A DNA stretch of 64,000 nucleotides from Neolewinella agarilytica (lineage in GTDB: Bacteria; Bacteroidota; Bacteroidia; Chitinophagales; Saprospiraceae). This document shows, piece by piece, positions 43,036 to 51,900 of the stretch. The stretch spans positions 26,359 to 90,358 of the forward strand of contig NZ_FOFB01000025.1 in assembly GCF_900110645.1 (NCBI RefSeq), given 5' to 3'. Under the pieces are notes generated by a model. It was not told the origin of the DNA and ran no database searches. It saw only the letters and a program-made list of their open reading frames with translations. The position numbers were made by a program, and so were the translations under genes. Each line of letters begins with the position of its first letter. The stretch's first letter is position 1.

Positions 43036-44187
43036 ATGCGTTTTCTCATCATCGGACAGGGCCTCGCGGGCACCCTCACCGGCTACCGCCTCGAACGGGC
43101 CGGGCACGACGTTCACTACGTCGACGCCCCGGAGCAAATGGCCGCCAGCGCCGTTGCCGCCGGCATCGTCAACCCCATCACCGGCCGACGCTTTGTCAAA
43201 AGCTGGCGGATTGACGAGTTGATTCCCGAAGCCAAGGCAGTATACACTGAGTTAGAAAGCCTGCTCGGTGTCCGGTTCTGGCACGAAATGCCCCTGATAC
43301 GCACACTCTACAACCGGGGTGATCGTAACGATTGGGAGGTGCGCTCCGGCGACCCTGGCTATCGGGAATACATGGAGGATCAGCCGGACCCCGGCGGAAT
43401 TCCGGAACTGACGGAGCCGGTCTTTGCTTACGCCGGCGTGCGCCACGCAGCGCGGGTAGACGTTGGGACGATGGTGGCGGCGTTCCGGGAAAAAATCGTG
43501 GCGGAGGGACGGTTCCTGGCGGAAGAATTTGATTACGCCAGGATTGAGACACTTTTGGGAACCTCGAAGCGTCCTGAAGCGAGGAACGAGCGGAAGGACC
43601 TTCGAGCGTTCCCTGCTTCCCACCCACCCCGGACGCCCGAAGGTCTCCCCCGGACGCTCGAAGGTCCCTCCGGGACGCTTCGAGGTCCGGAGTACGATCA
43701 AATCATCTGCTGCGAAGGCTGGCGCGCGCGTTTCAACCCCTGGTTCGCTCACCTCCCGCACGGCGGCAACAAGGGGGAAGTTCTGATCGTGAAGACCAAG
43801 GCTCCGCTGCTCGACCGGATGTTCAAGCACCGCGTCTTCCTCGTTCCGCTGGCGGACGATACGTACTGGGTCGGGGCCACCAGCGAAAATCGATTCGACG
43901 ATGATTCCCCAACTCCCCATAATCGGCAATATCTCGAAGATCGTCTCGCAGAAGTGCTCAAAGTCCCGTATGAGATCATAGATCACCGGGCTGCCGTCCG
44001 CCCCACCGTTCGTGACCGTCGCCTGTTTATCGGCGTACACCCCGAAGAACCCCGGCTCGCCATCCTGAATGGCCTGGGAACAAAGGGAGCCTCTCTGGCA
44101 CCACTCGGGTCCCGCTGGCTGGTGGAGCATTTGCTGGAAGGGAAGGCGATTCCGGCGGAGGTGGATATTGGGCGGTGGGGGGCTTAG
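43036..44187 (+). CDS. FAD-dependent oxidoreductase (DAO family) with in-frame palindromic insertion
   Basis: A 383-residue flavoprotein starting with a textbook FAD-binding segment, MRFLIIGQGLAGTLTGYRLERAGHDV, then AAGIVNPITGRRFVKSW (the substrate/FAD loop of glycine-oxidase-like DAO proteins) and, near the C-terminus, VRPTVRDRRLFIGVHPEEPRLAILNGLGTKGASLAP. Between FDYARIETLLGT and PEYDQIICCEGW about 42 residues rich in Pro, Arg, Glu and Gly interrupt the domain; the corresponding DNA (43561-43686) is palindromic repeat sequence. The frame stays open and downstream motifs are intact, so the enzyme may tolerate it as a surface loop. Substrate unknown. Confidence 0.85.
   Translation: MRFLIIGQGLAGTLTGYRLERAGHDVHYVDAPEQMAASAVAAGIVNPITGRRFVKSWRIDELIPEAKAVYTELESLLGVRFWHEMPLIRTLYNRGDRNDWEVRSGDPGYREYMEDQPDPGGIPELTEPVFAYAGVRHAARVDVGTMVAAFREKIVAEGRFLAEEFDYARIETLLGTSKRPEARNERKDLRAFPASHPPRTPEGLPRTLEGPSGTLRGPEYDQIICCEGWRARFNPWFAHLPHGGNKGEVLIVKTKAPLLDRMFKHRVFLVPLADDTYWVGATSENRFDDDSPTPHNRQYLEDRLAEVLKVPYEIIDHRAAVRPTVRDRRLFIGVHPEEPRLAILNGLGTKGASLAPLGSRWLVEHLLEGKAIPAEVDIGRWGA
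43561..43686. repeat. Palindromic element inserted in frame in a coding region
   Basis: ACCTCGAAGCGTCC (43561-43574) and GGACGCTTCGAGGT (43673-43686) are perfect 14-bp inverted ends. Inside are several diverged copies of a roughly 22-base unit (CCGGACGCCCGAAGGTC, CCGGACGCTCGAAGGTCC). The length, 126 bases, is a multiple of three. Confidence 0.75.
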
Positions 44188-44189
44188 TC

Positions 44190-44254
44190 GGGTGCCGGGT
44201 GCGGGGTGCCGGGTGCCGGGTGCCGGGTGCGGGGTGCGGGGTGCGGGGTGCCGG
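44190..44254 (+). repeat. 7-bp tandem array (GGGTGCC / GGGTGCG)
   Basis: About nine consecutive 7-base units alternate between GGGTGCC and GGGTGCG, beginning two bases after the stop codon of the FAD oxidoreductase. Confidence 0.93.
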
Positions 44255-44319
44255 AAATAAATACTAATCTTTCAAGTTACCAATAGTTATCACTCCAACT
44301 TCGAGTTTATCATCTGCTT

Positions 44320-45093
44320 ATGTCCATCATCAATCGCCTTGCCGTCATTCTTTGCGGCTACGAATTTATTCCTCACTCCGTTTCTTATGACGGTGGCGGA
44401 GACCGGTTTTGGCACGCCGTTCCGGTTTGTGCATATCTGATGGATACTGATGAGGGCTACATCATTGTTGAAGGAGGGTTAGATGAGCATAAGCTCCGGG
44501 ATTCCGGTCTCCGGCAGCGGTACTTTCCGCAGCGGGCGGGCTACCCGACCCCGCTGGTTGCGCCTCAGCACGAGATCATGTCACAGTTGGCGGACATGGG
44601 TATTAGCCCTGCCGACATCTCCCACCTCATCCAAACGCACCTGCACGCCGATCATACCGGGCATACGATGAGCTTTCCTAACGCAACGGTTTACATTCAG
44701 CGGGCGGACTACGACTACGCCCGCCAGCAATCTCCCGCCAATGGCTACATCCCGGAAGAGTTTGCGGTTCCCGCCGAACGGCTGAAGTTGCTTGACGGAG
44801 ATACTATTCTCTTTCCGGGGTTGGAGTTGGTGTTTACGCCCGGCCATTCGCCGGGCCACCAATCCCCCTTACTCACCCTAAAGGATGGCCGCCGTTTTCT
44901 CCTCGTCGGCGACGTCGTCGATGACCGCCGCAACATGGCCGAAAACATCTTACCCGGCGGCATGACTAACCGCGAACAGGCACACGCCAGCATGGAGCGT
45001 ATCCGGAGCATTATGGCCGAAGGAGTAACGGGTATATTTCTGCATGATGCGCAGCAAGTGCAGGAAATCGCTTTGGCACCGGAATGGCTGTAA
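44320..45093 (+). CDS. MBL-fold metallohydrolase (N-acyl homoserine lactonase-like)
   Basis: A 257-residue metallo-beta-lactamase fold hydrolase. Zinc ligands are visible: THLHADHTGH (HxHxDH), FTPGHSPGHQSPLL (third His) and LLVGDVVDD (bridging Asp), with a final His in GIFLHDAQQ. VPVCAYLMDTDEGYIIVEGG near the N-terminus matches the AttM/AiiA-like subgroup, except that the usual D-T-G reads E-G-G. There is no signal peptide, so it is cytoplasmic. Lactonase activity on quorum signals is a family possibility, not shown by the sequence. Confidence 0.85.
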   Translation: MSIINRLAVILCGYEFIPHSVSYDGGGDRFWHAVPVCAYLMDTDEGYIIVEGGLDEHKLRDSGLRQRYFPQRAGYPTPLVAPQHEIMSQLADMGISPADISHLIQTHLHADHTGHTMSFPNATVYIQRADYDYARQQSPANGYIPEEFAVPAERLKLLDGDTILFPGLELVFTPGHSPGHQSPLLTLKDGRRFLLVGDVVDDRRNMAENILPGGMTNREQAHASMERIRSIMAEGVTGIFLHDAQQVQEIALAPEWL

Positions 45094-45177
45094 GATTCTT
45101 GATTCTCGATTTGCGGCGCAGTACTTCGTGCTCTTGATTTTGGATTAGCGATTTACTCTGCTGCTCAACCTCCCCCT

Positions 45178-45198
45178 TGCACCCGCGCGCCGTCGCCC
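45178..45198 (+). repeat. Variant GCACCTGCG element
   Basis: TTGCACCCGCGCGCCGTCGC differs by one base in the core word. It lies just before the secDF terminator in the convergent junction. Confidence 0.5.
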
Positions 45199-45206
45199 CA
45201 AACAAA

Positions 45207-45240
45207 AACGCGTGAACCAACCGAAGTCGATTCACGCGTT
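45207..45240. terminator. Intrinsic terminator of secDF (probably bidirectional)
   Basis: AACGCGTGAA (45207-45216) and TTCACGCGTT (45231-45240) form a perfect 10-bp stem. On the minus strand TTTTTGTTTG follows, serving secDF; on the plus strand CTTTTAC follows, possibly serving the MBL gene. A second small stem CTTTTAC/GTAAAAG adjoins it. Confidence 0.88.
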
Positions 45241-45276
45241 CTTTTACCGGAGTAAAAGGTTTGGGAGGAAACCTTA

Positions 45277-48200
45277 TTACACCTTGGCTTTAGCGGGGGT
45301 ACCAACGGCCTCCACCTTCTTGGCTTCCAGTTCGTCCGTAAGGTCATGGACGATCGGAGTAGCAATGAAGATAGAAGAGTAAGTACCTACGAGGATACCC
45401 ACGATCAGGGCAAAGGCGAAGCCTCTGATGCTCGCTCCACCGAAGAGGAAGAGAACGAGTACCACGATCAGGGTAGTCAGGGAGGTAATTACCGTACGGG
45501 AAACCGTGCTGCTGATAGCAGAGTTGATAACCTCGGTCTTACCGCGGCTAACGTAAGTATTGAGGAACTCACGGATACGGTCAAATACAACTACCGTATC
45601 GTTAATGGAGTAACCGATCACCGTCAGGATGGCGGCGATGAAGGCCTGATCCACTTCCATGTTGAAGCCAAGGCGGCCCCAGAACAGAGAGAAGACACCC
45701 ATAACAATGATGGAGTCATGGAAAAGTGCCGCAACGGCACCTGCGGAGTACTGCCACTTGTTAAAGCGAAGCAGGAGGTAGAGGAAGATCAGGAGAAGAC
45801 CAATGCCTCCGGCCCAGAGGGCAGAACGCTTGATATCGTCCGCAATCGTCGGTCCTACCTTGCTGACACTGGTAATGTGGGTACCGTCACCGGCTTCCGT
45901 ATTACCGAATTGCTTCAGGGTGAGGCTGTTGTCTCCGACAACCGTTTTCACACCGGTGTACAGTGCTTCCAGCACTACTTCCTGTGCTTCACGGCCTTCG
46001 ATCTGACCGGTCTCATCAACGAGGTAGTTCGTCACCACGTTGAAGGTATTCTGTCCGTCAACGGCCTTGATGGTTGGCTCACCACCGAAGGGTTCGGTCA
46101 GCGCAGCGCGCAGCGCCTCGGAGTCAACTTCCTGGTCAAACTGTACCAGGTAGCTGTAACCTCCTTTGAAATCCACACCCAGGTCGAAGCCACGGGTAAA
46201 GATGGACGCCAGAGAAGCGAGTACCAGCAGAGCAGAGATCCCGTAAGTGATCTTACGCTTGCCCATCCAGTCGATGTTGATATTAGCAAACATGTTCTTG
46301 GACGCAGCCGTCCAGAAGCTCATGTTACCACCACGGCCCATCCACCAATCGATGATCAAACGACCAACGAGTACGGCAGTGAAGACGGAAGCGAGTACAC
46401 CAACGATCAATACAACCGCGAAGCCCTTGATGGGGCCAAGGCCGAAGTAAGCCAGCACGCCCGCTACGAGGAGTGTGGTTACGTTGGCATCAATGATGGC
46501 AGAGTAAGAGTTACTGAAACCGTCCTGAATGGCGTTGGCCATCGTCTTACCGGAGCGTAATTCTTCCCGAATACGTTCGTAGATGATTACGTTGGCGTCA
46601 ACGGCCATACCTACCGTCAGCAGGATACCGGCGATACCGGGAAGGGTAAGTACCGTTCCCAGTCCGGCCAGTGCACCGAAGATGAAAATCAGGTTGAGCA
46701 ACAGTGCAATGATGGATACGATACCAGCACCACCATAGTAGAACAACATGAAGACCAGTACGAGCAGGAAACCTACCCCGAGGGCGATCTTGGAGCTGTT
46801 AATGTTAGAAGCACCGAGGCTCGGGCCAACAACGCTTTCCTGAATGATCTCCGTACGAGCGGGAAGGCGACCTACCTGAAGAATATTCGCCAGGTCAGTA
46901 GCTTCCTGAACGTTGAAACCACCCGTGATGGCGGTGTTACCGCCGGGGATGGGTCCGTTCACACGTGGAGCAGAAACAACACGATCATCAAGCAGGATAG
47001 CTACCTGACGGTTCTGGTCGTTTGCGGCGTCCGTTGTCATGCGGGCCCAGATGCGGGCACCTTCGGAGTTCATGCTGAGGTTTACGGCAATCTGCCCGTC
47101 GGGCTGTGGGCCGGAGCTGGCAGTGGTAACGTACTCACCGGTAAGGGGTGCCTTGCCATCACGCGGCATTTCCAGCACGTAGAGCGCGTAGATGTCACTG
47201 GGGTTACCCAGTTCATCCGCCGGCAGGGGGCTTTCTTCCCAGCGGAAGATAGCGTTGCGGGGGAAGAGACGCGCGATTTCTTCGTCAGCCAACAGCGTAG
47301 AAACCGTGTCCAGGTTATTCTTGGTAGCGATACCAAGGATAGCCGGGCCATAGCTGCCATTGTTAGGTGAGAAGAGGCTGAAGAGTGGGCCAGCCGTTTG
47401 GTTGGTTACTTCAACGGAGTCAATGCTGGCGATTTCAGTGGTCAGGTTGCCGAGGCTGTCCTGTGCGTAAAGGGTATCCACGCGCCAGGTCTTGGCTTCC
47501 ACGAAGTTACTGTCACGACCGGCGGCGATCTTCTGACGGCGATCGAGCAGCTGATCGGCCTGAATGAGGCTGTTGATCATACTGTTATCAATACGCATTA
47601 CATCGAAGAACTCAAGGTTGGCAGCAGCTTGCAGGAAGTTACGGGCACGGGCAGCGTTCTCAATACCGGGTAGTTCTACCAGGATGAGGTCGCGGTCAGC
47701 GTCGAGGCTTACATTAGGCTGGACAACGCCCAGTTGGTCAATCCGCTTTTTGAGCAGATCGTAAGTAAGGCTAACGGTTTCGTCGGCCTTTTCACGGAGT
47801 ACACGAATGACTTCTGCGTCAGAGGTTCCTACGGGAATCTGGTCACGGATAGCGTCATTACGGCTGAAGATTGGGGCCAGGGTTTGATCACCACGTACTT
47901 CCTGCCAGGCATCGGCAAAGAGTGAGATGTAATCGGCCTGAGCGTTTTTCTGAGCTTGGGAGGCTTTGGTAATCGCTTCTTCAAAAGTGGGGTCCTTGGT
48001 ATTTCGGGCAAGCGCTCGTAAGAACTCTCTGAGGTCGACCTGAAGTACGACGGACATACCGCCTTTGAGGTCAAGACCAAGGTTAAGTTGACGGGACTTT
48101 AAGTCCTGGTAAGTAAAGCCGCTGAAGAGCGGAATTTTGAGGATTTCCTGGTCAGAGATGCTGTCCAGGTAGACCGCGCGCATCGCGCGGTACTCCTCGC

Positions 48201-48342
48201 CTTCGGTTTCTCCTGATTGCTCCTGTGCATAGTCCTCAGCATCGTTTTCGACGGCGTTCGTCGGCAGAATGTAGAGGTACTGCAGTGCAGTAACGATCAG
48301 CATAACCACAAGGAAGAATTTGATAATTCCCTTGCCTTGCAT
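45277..48342 (-). CDS. secDF: Protein translocase subunit SecDF (fused)
   Basis: A 1021-residue fusion of SecD and SecF, which use the proton gradient to assist SecYEG-dependent export. The SecD part has the first helix (FFLVVMLIVTALQYLYIL), the D1 motif LGLDLKGGMSVVLQVDL, a large periplasmic P1 region (about 90-500, long as in Bacteroidota) and the D4 region GMAVDANVIIYERIREEL. The SecF part has GVDFKGGYSYLVQF and GYSINDTVVVFDRIREFL. About 12 transmembrane helices are expected. Ahead of the gene is a promoter, a structured leader and an intrinsic terminator, suggesting that expression depends on read-through. Confidence 0.97.
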   Translation of the reverse strand: MQGKGIIKFFLVVMLIVTALQYLYILPTNAVENDAEDYAQEQSGETEGEEYRAMRAVYLDSISDQEILKIPLFSGFTYQDLKSRQLNLGLDLKGGMSVVLQVDLREFLRALARNTKDPTFEEAITKASQAQKNAQADYISLFADAWQEVRGDQTLAPIFSRNDAIRDQIPVGTSDAEVIRVLREKADETVSLTYDLLKKRIDQLGVVQPNVSLDADRDLILVELPGIENAARARNFLQAAANLEFFDVMRIDNSMINSLIQADQLLDRRQKIAAGRDSNFVEAKTWRVDTLYAQDSLGNLTTEIASIDSVEVTNQTAGPLFSLFSPNNGSYGPAILGIATKNNLDTVSTLLADEEIARLFPRNAIFRWEESPLPADELGNPSDIYALYVLEMPRDGKAPLTGEYVTTASSGPQPDGQIAVNLSMNSEGARIWARMTTDAANDQNRQVAILLDDRVVSAPRVNGPIPGGNTAITGGFNVQEATDLANILQVGRLPARTEIIQESVVGPSLGASNINSSKIALGVGFLLVLVFMLFYYGGAGIVSIIALLLNLIFIFGALAGLGTVLTLPGIAGILLTVGMAVDANVIIYERIREELRSGKTMANAIQDGFSNSYSAIIDANVTTLLVAGVLAYFGLGPIKGFAVVLIVGVLASVFTAVLVGRLIIDWWMGRGGNMSFWTAASKNMFANINIDWMGKRKITYGISALLVLASLASIFTRGFDLGVDFKGGYSYLVQFDQEVDSEALRAALTEPFGGEPTIKAVDGQNTFNVVTNYLVDETGQIEGREAQEVVLEALYTGVKTVVGDNSLTLKQFGNTEAGDGTHITSVSKVGPTIADDIKRSALWAGGIGLLLIFLYLLLRFNKWQYSAGAVAALFHDSIIVMGVFSLFWGRLGFNMEVDQAFIAAILTVIGYSINDTVVVFDRIREFLNTYVSRGKTEVINSAISSTVSRTVITSLTTLIVVLVLFLFGGASIRGFAFALIVGILVGTYSSIFIATPIVHDLTDELEAKKVEAVGTPAKAKV

Positions 48343-48481
48343 AGTGAAATAATTTAAGGATTGCCCGTACTGATAGTTAAAAGGACAACCCCTGGTTAAA
48401 TTGCGGGATCCGCCATAACCATTTCTGGGGACGGACCACCACTTTTGAAAAAGGGTGAAGAAGTGACCGGGTTACAATACA

Positions 48482-48503
48482 AAAGCCCCCCGAAGAGGGC
48501 TTT
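48482..48503 (-). terminator. Intrinsic terminator within the secDF leader
   Basis: On the minus strand AAAGCCC pairs with GGGCTTT across CTCTTCGG-type loop sequence, followed by TTTTGTATTGT. It lies about 140 bases upstream of the secDF start codon, between the promoter and the gene. Confidence 0.75.
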
Positions 48504-48593
48504 ATGTTGATACCAGTCTTCATCTAGGCGGAGCCTCCCAGACCCGCTTTTGATGAAATGGCTGCAAATATACGCAGAATTTAAATTTAGCAA
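48504..48593 (-). promoter_or_regulatory. secDF promoter and structured leader (candidate attenuator or small RNA)
   Basis: On the minus strand TTG (48593-48591), an 18-base spacer and TATATTTG (48572-48565) are a consensus Bacteroidota promoter. The predicted RNA starts near 48558. It contains CATC/GATG and GGAGGC/GCCT complementarity and runs directly into the terminator at 48482-48503. The product would be a 70-80 nt RNA, or by read-through the secDF mRNA. Confidence 0.6.
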
Positions 48594-48905
48594 TAGTCGT
48601 GCCACTTTGGGGAAAGACATTCTGGCAGGTAGCCGCTGCCTTGTTCTGTATTCGGTATAGAGATGACGACAAGAACACTTTGTTGGGTCTGGCGCGGACG
48701 CAGGTGCAAAGGGAGCAACTAAACAGCTGTGTTTGGGGCCCTCTCTGCTTTTTCGTTTTTCCCTTGCACCTGCGTCCGCGCCAGCTCCTGCTCAGATAAT
48801 TTGTCGTCGGGAAAGCAAACTCTGCATCCCTGACAAACTCGCCCGAATACTTTCTATCTTACCGTCTGTTACACCTCAGACCCGGGTAAATTTCACTACT
48901 CGTCC
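48594..48905. other. Intergenic region holding an inverted pair of GCACCTGCG elements
   Basis: No gene is seen. 48689-48709 and 48764-48784 are perfect 21-base inverted copies (core GGCGCGGACGCAGGTGCA), separated by 54 bases, between the divergent secDF promoter and the adhesin gene. Confidence 0.8.
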
Positions 48906-51900
48906 ATGTCGCTCCTATCTATCACTCAGGTATTTTTTCACACATCCACCACCGTTCGCCAGCTTCTGATCACGCTTTTGATCCTTAGCGCGCCGGTGCT
49001 GTCCGGGCAAGGACTCGATTGCTCCGATGCCGGCATCATCTGTGACGGGCAGGCCATTGATTACAACCCGACCGGAGCCGGAGTTGATGATTTTGCCAGT
49101 GGCAGTGGCATCAACCGGGGTTGCATTTCCGGAGGAGAGCATCTCTCCGCCTGGTACTACTTCGAGATGAACAGCCGGACACCGCCCAATACGGAGCTCA
49201 CCTTTCTCATTACACCTAATGCCGGCCAAAGCCAGGACTACGACTTCGCCGTCTGGGGCCCGACCACGCAAGCGGCCACACGCGACTGTAGTAACCTGGG
49301 CAACCCCATCCGCTGCTCCTGGGCTGCATCGGGAGCATTTGGCACGGGAGCAACCGGTCTTTCCACCAGTGCTAATGACGCTACGGAAGGTGCCGGCGGC
49401 AATTCTCTTGTACGGGAACTGACGGTTAACGCCGGCGAAGGGTACTGGCTGATGATCGATAACTACGACAATAACAACACCGGCTTCGAGATGACCTGGA
49501 ACGAGGGCGGGGATTATCTGGTCTGCGCCGACGACCCCGAGCCCGTAGGTTGCGGAGATGTATTCACTGACGCAGCCGGACCGGATGAGGACTACAATAA
49601 TGACCGGAATTACTTTTATGAAATCTGCCCGGATTTTGAAGGAGAAGTCGTTACTATCGAATTTACGGAGTTTGACGTTGATTGTAGTGATCAGTTAACC
49701 ATCTATAGCGGACTGGAGGCTACGGGCACGCCCCTGGCTGTCTTGTGTGGTAATAGTCTGCCAACAACTATCGTCTCTGATCATCCCCGGGGTTGCCTGC
49801 TCGTTCTTTTTGAATCGGACGGAGCCGGGAACGGCGCTGGCTGGCTGGGAGACATTGTGTGTATTGAGAACTGCGTGCCTGATTGTTCGGATACCAGAGA
49901 TGTCCCCTGTGACGACGGAGACCCCTGTACCATTAATGATGTGGAGACGCTGGATGAATGCGATGACCATATATGTGTACCCTGTGCTGGTACCCCCATC
50001 GATTGTGACAGTGGCCCGACCACCGTCAGAGCCTGTGACGACAATGACCCCTGTACCATCAATGATATGGAGGAAATTCTCGATTGTGACAACTCCGTCT
50101 GTATGCCCTGTATGGGCACCCCCATTGATTGTGCTAGCGGCCCAACCACCGTGAGAGCTTGTGACGACAACAACCCCTGCACCATCAACGATATGGAGGA
50201 AGTCCTTGACTGTGACAACTCCGTCTGCGTCCCCTGCATGGGTACGCCCATCGACTGCGATACCGGAGCAACCACCGTCAGGGCCTGTGACGATAACGAC
50301 CCCTGTACCATCAATGATATGGAGGAAGTCCTTGACTGTGACAACTCCGTCTGCGAGCCCTGTATGGGCACCCCCATTGATTGTGACAGCGGCCCGACCA
50401 CCGTCAGGGCCTGTGACGATAACAACCCCTGTACCATCAATGATATGGAGGAAGTCCTTGACTGTGACAACTCCGTCTGCGTGCCTTGTATGGGCACCCC
50501 CATCGACTGCGACACCGGAGCAACCACCGTCAGGGCCTGTAATGACAACAACCCCTGTACCATCAACGATATGGAGGAAGTTCTCGACTGTGACAATTCC
50601 GTCTGTGTACCCTGTATGGGCACCCCCATTGATTGTGATACCGGTACCACCTCCATCCGGTCTTGTGATGACGGCGACCCCTGTACCACCAATGACATGC
50701 AAGAAGTGCTGGACTGTGACGGCTCGGCCTGTACGCCCTGCATGGGCGTACCCGTTGATTGTTCCAACGGTACTACCTCCGTAGAACCCTGTGATGATGG
50801 CAACCCGAACACCATCAATGACATGCAAACGGTTTTAGATTGCGGAGGAGATATCTGTATTCCGTGTATGGGGGAGGTTCCTACTTGTGAAACAGGACCG
50901 ACAATCGTACGCCCCTGTGATGATGGTAACCCCTGTACCATTGACGATGAAGAGACCGTGATTGATATCGTCAATGGTGCTGTTTGCATCCCCTGTGAAG
51001 GGGTGCCCATTGATTGTGACAGCGGCCCGACCACCGTCAGGGCCTGTGACGATAACAACCCCTGTACGGCTAATGACGTAGAGACTATTCTGGACTGCGA
51101 CAACAGCGTCTGTATTCCCTGCGCCGGCGAACCGCAGGATTGTGATAACGGAGCGGTTAACCTGGTCCCCTGTGACGACGGCGACAATTGTACCATTGAT
51201 GACGTTCAGACCGTACTTGCCTGTGACAACAGCATCTGTATCCCCTGCCAGGGGACACCGCAGGACTGCGACGACGGGCTCACTTTCCGGGAGCCCTGTG
51301 ACGACGGCGACCCTTGTACCATCAACGACATGTGGACCATTCTGGATTGTAACGGGCAAATCTGTGAACCCTGCATGGGTGAACCTGTGGAATGTTTTGA
51401 CGGACCGAGCAGGGTGGTCGACTGTAACGACAATAATCCATGTACCATCAACGACGTGCAAACCATTTTGGAATGTGACGGAAGCATTTGTATCCCCTGC
51501 CGGGGTGTGCCCGCCGATTGTGACGATGCGCCCATTAGTATGAGACCCTGTGATGACGGCAACCCCGCCACCATCGATGACGTGGAAGGTGTATCTGATT
51601 GTGACAATACGGTCTGTATCCCCTGTGCGGGTGTAGCCGCGGATTGCGCGACCGGAACACAGGAAGTTCGCCCCTGTGATGATGGAGATGACTGCACCTC
51701 TGATGACGTACAAACCGTACTCGTTGCTGACGGAACTATCTGTATCCCCTGCGCAGGTGAGCCCATTGACTGCGATAACGGAACAACTTCCGTTGTGGAC
51801 TGCGATGATGGTAACCCCTGTACCATCAACGACCGGCAAACCATATTGGATTGCAACCAGGAAATTTGTGTCCCTTGTATGGGAACTCCGATTGACTGTG

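Noticed and set aside
45346..46560. 404-codon plus-strand frame opposite secDF
   Set aside because: It is antisense to conserved SecF sequence. The translation is Glu/Gly/Asn-rich and resembles no family.
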